A stretch of 8,735 nt of DNA from positions 1 to 8,735 of the forward strand of contig SLGN01000331.1 of the NCBI GenBank assembly GCA_007123695.1, read 5' to 3'. A program made the translations under genes and the position numbers. Shown here one piece after another: positions 6,183-8,735 of the stretch. This DNA is from Verrucomicrobiales bacterium. GTDB lineage: Bacteria > Verrucomicrobiota > Verrucomicrobiia > Verrucomicrobiales > DEV007. Position 1 is the first letter of the stretch; every line of letters begins with the position of its first letter. Below the pieces are notes generated by a model. The model saw nothing but the letters and a program-made list of their open reading frames with translations. It did no database searches and had not been told where the DNA came from.

Positions 6183-6883
6183 TTCCTCGCCAGCACCAGG
6201 TACTGCCCCCCGAGCGGCAGCCAGGCGAGCCACGGTTCGATCGGCCGAAGGCTCCCTGCGAAGCGCGGAAAGAAAAACACGAAGTCCGTCGCCAGCACCT
6301 CGAACCCGTTCCGCTCCAGCAGCCGCTTCGCCTCGCGTGGCCACACCAGCACAGCGTCGGCGTCGAAGGGCACGCGGGCCATGGCGAGCCGCGTCAGCGG
6401 ATTCCACGGATTGTTCTCCCAAAAGGCAAAACATCCCCCGGGACGCAGCCGCCGCCAGATCCAGCGCAGCGCCCCGTCCCGCTCCTGCGGAGCAATATGG
6501 TGGAAGACCCCGTTGCAGAAGGCCAGGTCGAAGTCCTCCTCCCCCTCCCCCGCCGTCGTGGCGAAGGCAACCTTCTCCCCGCCCCACCTCGCCCGCGCCT
6601 GCTCCAGCGAGCGCTCCGAGGGATCGACCCCGAGAAGCCGCTCCACCCCAAGCTCTTCGAAAAAATACGGGGTGGCCGTTCCCGTGCCGCAGCCGAAGTC
6701 GAGCGCCTTGCCGCAACCTAGCCCGTGGCTCGCGAGAACCCGCCGCAGATGCCGCATGCGGCCCTCGGCGAAATACTCCTTGCCCTCGCCGCTCAGGCGG
6801 AGGCCACGCCCGAGGATCTCGTCGTAGTCCTCGGCGAATTCGTCGAATTCCGCCTTCGTCTCTTGCGTCCCGTCCATTTTCAT
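6170..6883 (-). CDS. Class I SAM-dependent methyltransferase (237 aa)
   Basis: The Rossmann-type methyltransferase fold is clear. Motif I is LDFGCGTGT (61-69, the SAM-binding glycine loop), and the acidic end of strand 2 is GVDPS (85-89). The motif II/post region is FDLAFCNGVFHHI (118-130), and motif III is LRPGGCFAFWE (146-156). The N-terminal FDEFAEDYDEIL segment (13-24) is of the kind found in UbiE-like and glycan-associated methyltransferases. Substrate cannot be read from sequence; a sugar, lipid or small-molecule acceptor is possible, and a link with the divergent glycosyltransferase is only suggested by proximity. The start is ATG 6883 (weak GAAG upstream); ATG 6877 is nearly as good. 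The last three residues and the stop lie in a 36 bp repeat, so the natural C-terminus may have been replaced. Length is normal for the family. Confidence 0.9.
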   Translation of the reverse strand: MKMDGTQETKAEFDEFAEDYDEILGRGLRLSGEGKEYFAEGRMRHLRRVLASHGLGCGKALDFGCGTGTATPYFFEELGVERLLGVDPSERSLEQARARWGGEKVAFATTAGEGEEDFDLAFCNGVFHHIAPQERDGALRWIWRRLRPGGCFAFWENNPWNPLTRLAMARVPFDADAVLVWPREAKRLLERNGFEVLATDFVFFFPRFAGSLRPIEPWLAWLPLGGQYLVLARKRTK

Positions 6884-6897
6884 CTTCGTTCGATGCC

Positions 6898-8661
6898 GTG
6901 AACGCTTCTCTCGGATCGGACTCCCCGCCAGCGGAAACTCAGGACTGCGGGCAGAGGACGGCCCGGCCGTCCGCGCTCCTCGTCTTCGTCGCCTCCTTCG
7001 CCCTCGTCCTCGCCCTTCAGCTCTCCACCGGCGCCTGGCGCAGCGACTTCGGAGGACATGCCGACGAGGGCGCCCACGTCGTCACCAGCCTGATGCTGCG
7101 GGACTACCTCGCCGGCGGCTGGCGCGAACAAGCGCATCCGGTCCGCTACGCCGAGACCTACTACGACCGCTTTCCGAAGGTCGCCATCGGCCACTATCCC
7201 CCCGGCTTCTACCTGCTCGCCGGGCTTTGGCTCCTGCCCTGGCGCATTCCCGCAGCCCAGCTCCTGCTCATGGCCCTCGTCTCCGCAGCCGCCGCATGGA
7301 CCACGTGGCGACTCGCCCGCGAAACGCTCGGATCCGGACGCGATCCCCTCTTTCTCGGCCTCGTCCTCTGCCTCATGCCCTTGTTCCGCACCTACACGGC
7401 CATCGTGATGTCGGACACTCTGCTCGTCCTCTGCGCCCTGCTCGCCGCGATGGCCTTTCTCCGCTTTCTCCGCCGCGGCAGGCTCCGCGACTCCCTCGCC
7501 TTTGGAACCTGGGCGGCGCTCGCCATCCTCGTGAAGGGCTCCGGCCTCTGTCTCGCCCTCCTCCCTCCGCTCGCCATCGCCCTCGCGGGACGCTGGTCGC
7601 TTGTCCGCGATCCCCGTCTCTGGGCTGCACCCCTCCCCGTCCTCGGCCTCGCCCTGCCTTGGATGTGGGCGACCTACGGAATCACCGCCGAGGGCATGGC
7701 CGACGCCGACCCGGGCTCCTATATCCGCGAAGCCTGCGCCTTCTATTTCGGGGGGCTGGCCGAGCTGATCGGCTGGCCCGCGTTCGCCGTCCTCGCTCTT
7801 TCCCCCCTCTTCTGCCTGCCCTTGGCCGCCATCCGCAGGCGCATCCCGCCCAACGAAGGCGCCTGCGTCGCCCTTGCCCTCGCCTTCGCCGTGCTCTTGC
7901 TCGCCCTCGGCGTCCCCGCCGGTCTCGACCTGCGCTACCTGCTCCCCCTCCTCCCGGCCGCCCTCGTCGCCGGCGCATGGGCCCTGCGTTCGGCGCTTTC
8001 CTGTCTCCGCCCCTGGCTTGCCGCCTGGGGCGTCCCCGCCTTCGCCGCGCTCGCCCTCCTCGGCGCCTCTCCGCTACGCCCCGTGGAAAAGCGCTACACC
8101 GGTGCCTCCGAAGTCGTCTCTCTCGTCCTCGCCGAAAACGGCGATGTCGGCTACCCGGACGGATCGGGAGGATCGGGCAAGGTGGCGGACGAGCCCCCCT
8201 CCCGGCCCCGATCCGAACGCCTCGGCCTGCTCGTCGTCGCCGACGCCACCGGCGAGGGCGCCCTCACCGCCGCCGCCGCCTTCGCCGGGCCGGACCGTCT
8301 CCGCGTCCTCCGGGGCAGCAAGCTGCTCGCGGCCAGCGACTGGCTCGGACGCGGCTACCGCGTCGCCTTCGAGGGGGAGCGCGAGTTCCGGGCGCTGCTC
8401 GCACAGGAGGCGGTCCGCTACGCCGTCGTCGAGGACAGCGGCGGACGCGAAGACCTCCCCGAGCACTGGCCTCTGGCGGAAAGCCTCCTTGCCGGGAGCG
8501 AACCGGACGCCGTCGGCGCCACCGTGATCGAGTCGTTGAGAAAGCGAGGAGGCTCGCGTCCCCTGCGGCTTTTCCGCCTCGACGGCGCCCTCACTGCGCC
8601 TCCCGCAGCCGGAACTGCGCCGCCACCGCCCGATGCTGCGAGGGCCGCTCCTCTTCCGTGA
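6898..8661 (+). CDS. GT-C-type membrane glycosyltransferase, ArnT/PMT-like (587 aa)
   Basis: A multi-pass protein with about nine to eleven hydrophobic segments between residues 26 and 390. The first extracytoplasmic loop carries Asp56-Glu57 (GHADEGAH), the position of the catalytic acidic pair in PMT/ArnT-type (GT39/GT83) enzymes. It is followed by GHYPPGFYLLAG (98-109), MSDTLLVL (171-178), LVKGSG (211-216) and RYLLPLLPA (346-354), all typical of that fold. Such enzymes transfer sugars from polyprenyl-phosphate donors at the outer face of the inner membrane. Residues about 395-565 form a soluble C-terminal domain with alternating strands and helices; the last 20 residues are Ala/Pro-rich. 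The start is inferred as GTG 6898, because no other start codon lies between the antisense methyltransferase and the first membrane helix, and the first ATG (residue 66) falls after the DE motif. There is no Shine-Dalgarno. The 3' end overlaps the next gene tail-to-tail by 71 bp. Confidence 0.85.
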   Translation: MNASLGSDSPPAETQDCGQRTARPSALLVFVASFALVLALQLSTGAWRSDFGGHADEGAHVVTSLMLRDYLAGGWREQAHPVRYAETYYDRFPKVAIGHYPPGFYLLAGLWLLPWRIPAAQLLLMALVSAAAAWTTWRLARETLGSGRDPLFLGLVLCLMPLFRTYTAIVMSDTLLVLCALLAAMAFLRFLRRGRLRDSLAFGTWAALAILVKGSGLCLALLPPLAIALAGRWSLVRDPRLWAAPLPVLGLALPWMWATYGITAEGMADADPGSYIREACAFYFGGLAELIGWPAFAVLALSPLFCLPLAAIRRRIPPNEGACVALALAFAVLLLALGVPAGLDLRYLLPLLPAALVAGAWALRSALSCLRPWLAAWGVPAFAALALLGASPLRPVEKRYTGASEVVSLVLAENGDVGYPDGSGGSGKVADEPPSRPRSERLGLLVVADATGEGALTAAAAFAGPDRLRVLRGSKLLAASDWLGRGYRVAFEGEREFRALLAQEAVRYAVVEDSGGREDLPEHWPLAESLLAGSEPDAVGATVIESLRKRGGSRPLRLFRLDGALTAPPAAGTAPPPPDAARAAPLP

Positions 8662-8735
8662 GGCACCACCGCGTCTCCCAGGTTTCCCGGTCGCAGAAGA
8701 GGTAGTCGATGCGCATCCACGGGCCGCCTCCGCTG
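8591..8735 (-). CDS. C-terminal fragment, endonuclease/exonuclease/phosphatase-family protein (partial)
   Basis: The visible 47 residues, read from the right edge to a TGA at 8591-8593, include PWMRIDYLFCDRETW, then an E-x-x-x-PSQHRAVAAQFRL ending. This matches the closing strands of the endonuclease/exonuclease/phosphatase (DNase I-like) fold, where R-I-D-Y-x-F precedes a final S-D-H followed by P/AV.A. Here the middle residue of that triad is Gln, not Asp. The 5' part lies beyond the window, so full length and substrate are unknown; family members include metal-dependent nucleases and phosphodiesterases. It converges on the glycosyltransferase and overlaps its 3' end by 71 bp in a different frame. 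The identification rests on a short segment. Confidence 0.65.
   Translation of the reverse strand, partial: SGGGPWMRIDYLFCDRETWETRWCLTEEERPSQHRAVAAQFRLREAQ

Noticed and set aside
6175..6897. In-frame N-terminal extension of the glycosyltransferase through the methyltransferase locus
   Set aside because: It would be antisense to a well-supported methyltransferase and encodes an Arg/Pro/Ser-rich sequence; the GTG at 6898 fits better.
7227..8705. 492-codon plus frame inside the glycosyltransferase
   Set aside because: Arg/Pro-rich out-of-frame shadow.

Overview
The window is GC-rich bacterial DNA with strong G/C preference at third codon positions, weak or absent Shine-Dalgarno sequences, and long spurious antisense reading frames that follow from that codon bias. 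The best guess is a member of the Verrucomicrobiota or a relative in the PVC superphylum. The guess rests on gene style (a large exported coiled-coil plus TPR protein, short intergenic repeats, weak SD use) and not on any marker gene, so it is only moderately secure.

Layout, left to right. Positions 1-362 hold no convincing gene, only short inverted repeats and an AT-rich pocket. Next is a forward gene for an exported coiled-coil/TPR protein (363-2675). Its last codons lie in the first of four 20-22 bp tandem repeats (2659-2742). A reverse gene (2818-4482) encodes a Wzc-like polysaccharide co-polymerase whose cytoplasmic kinase-type ATPase domain has lost key nucleotide-binding residues. A sigma70-like promoter sits just upstream of it. 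Divergent from it is a forward gene for a xylose-isomerase-like TIM-barrel protein (4657-5676), followed by tRNA-Leu(UAA) at 5748-5830. The 340 bases after the tRNA are a repeat-rich spacer: a stem-loop, two near-identical 36 bp repeats with hairpins, and a tract of heptanucleotide repeats. A reverse SAM-dependent methyltransferase gene (6170-6883) follows, its stop codon lying inside the second 36 bp repeat. It is divergent, with only 14 bp between start codons, from a forward gene for a GT-C-type membrane glycosyltransferase (6898-8661). The 3' end of that gene overlaps the 3' end of a reverse gene that leaves the window (8591-8735), which looks like the C-terminus of an endonuclease/exonuclease/phosphatase-family protein.

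Functional reading: the Wzc-like protein, the membrane glycosyltransferase and possibly the methyltransferase suggest cell-surface glycan or exopolysaccharide work. However, the genes are on alternating strands and do not form an operon, so a shared pathway is only an inference. I found no defence system, CRISPR array, prophage or insertion sequence. The observations most worth a second look are the degenerate ATPase of the Wzc-like protein, the tandem repeat grown from a stop-codon region, and the repeat cluster between the tRNA and the methyltransferase.
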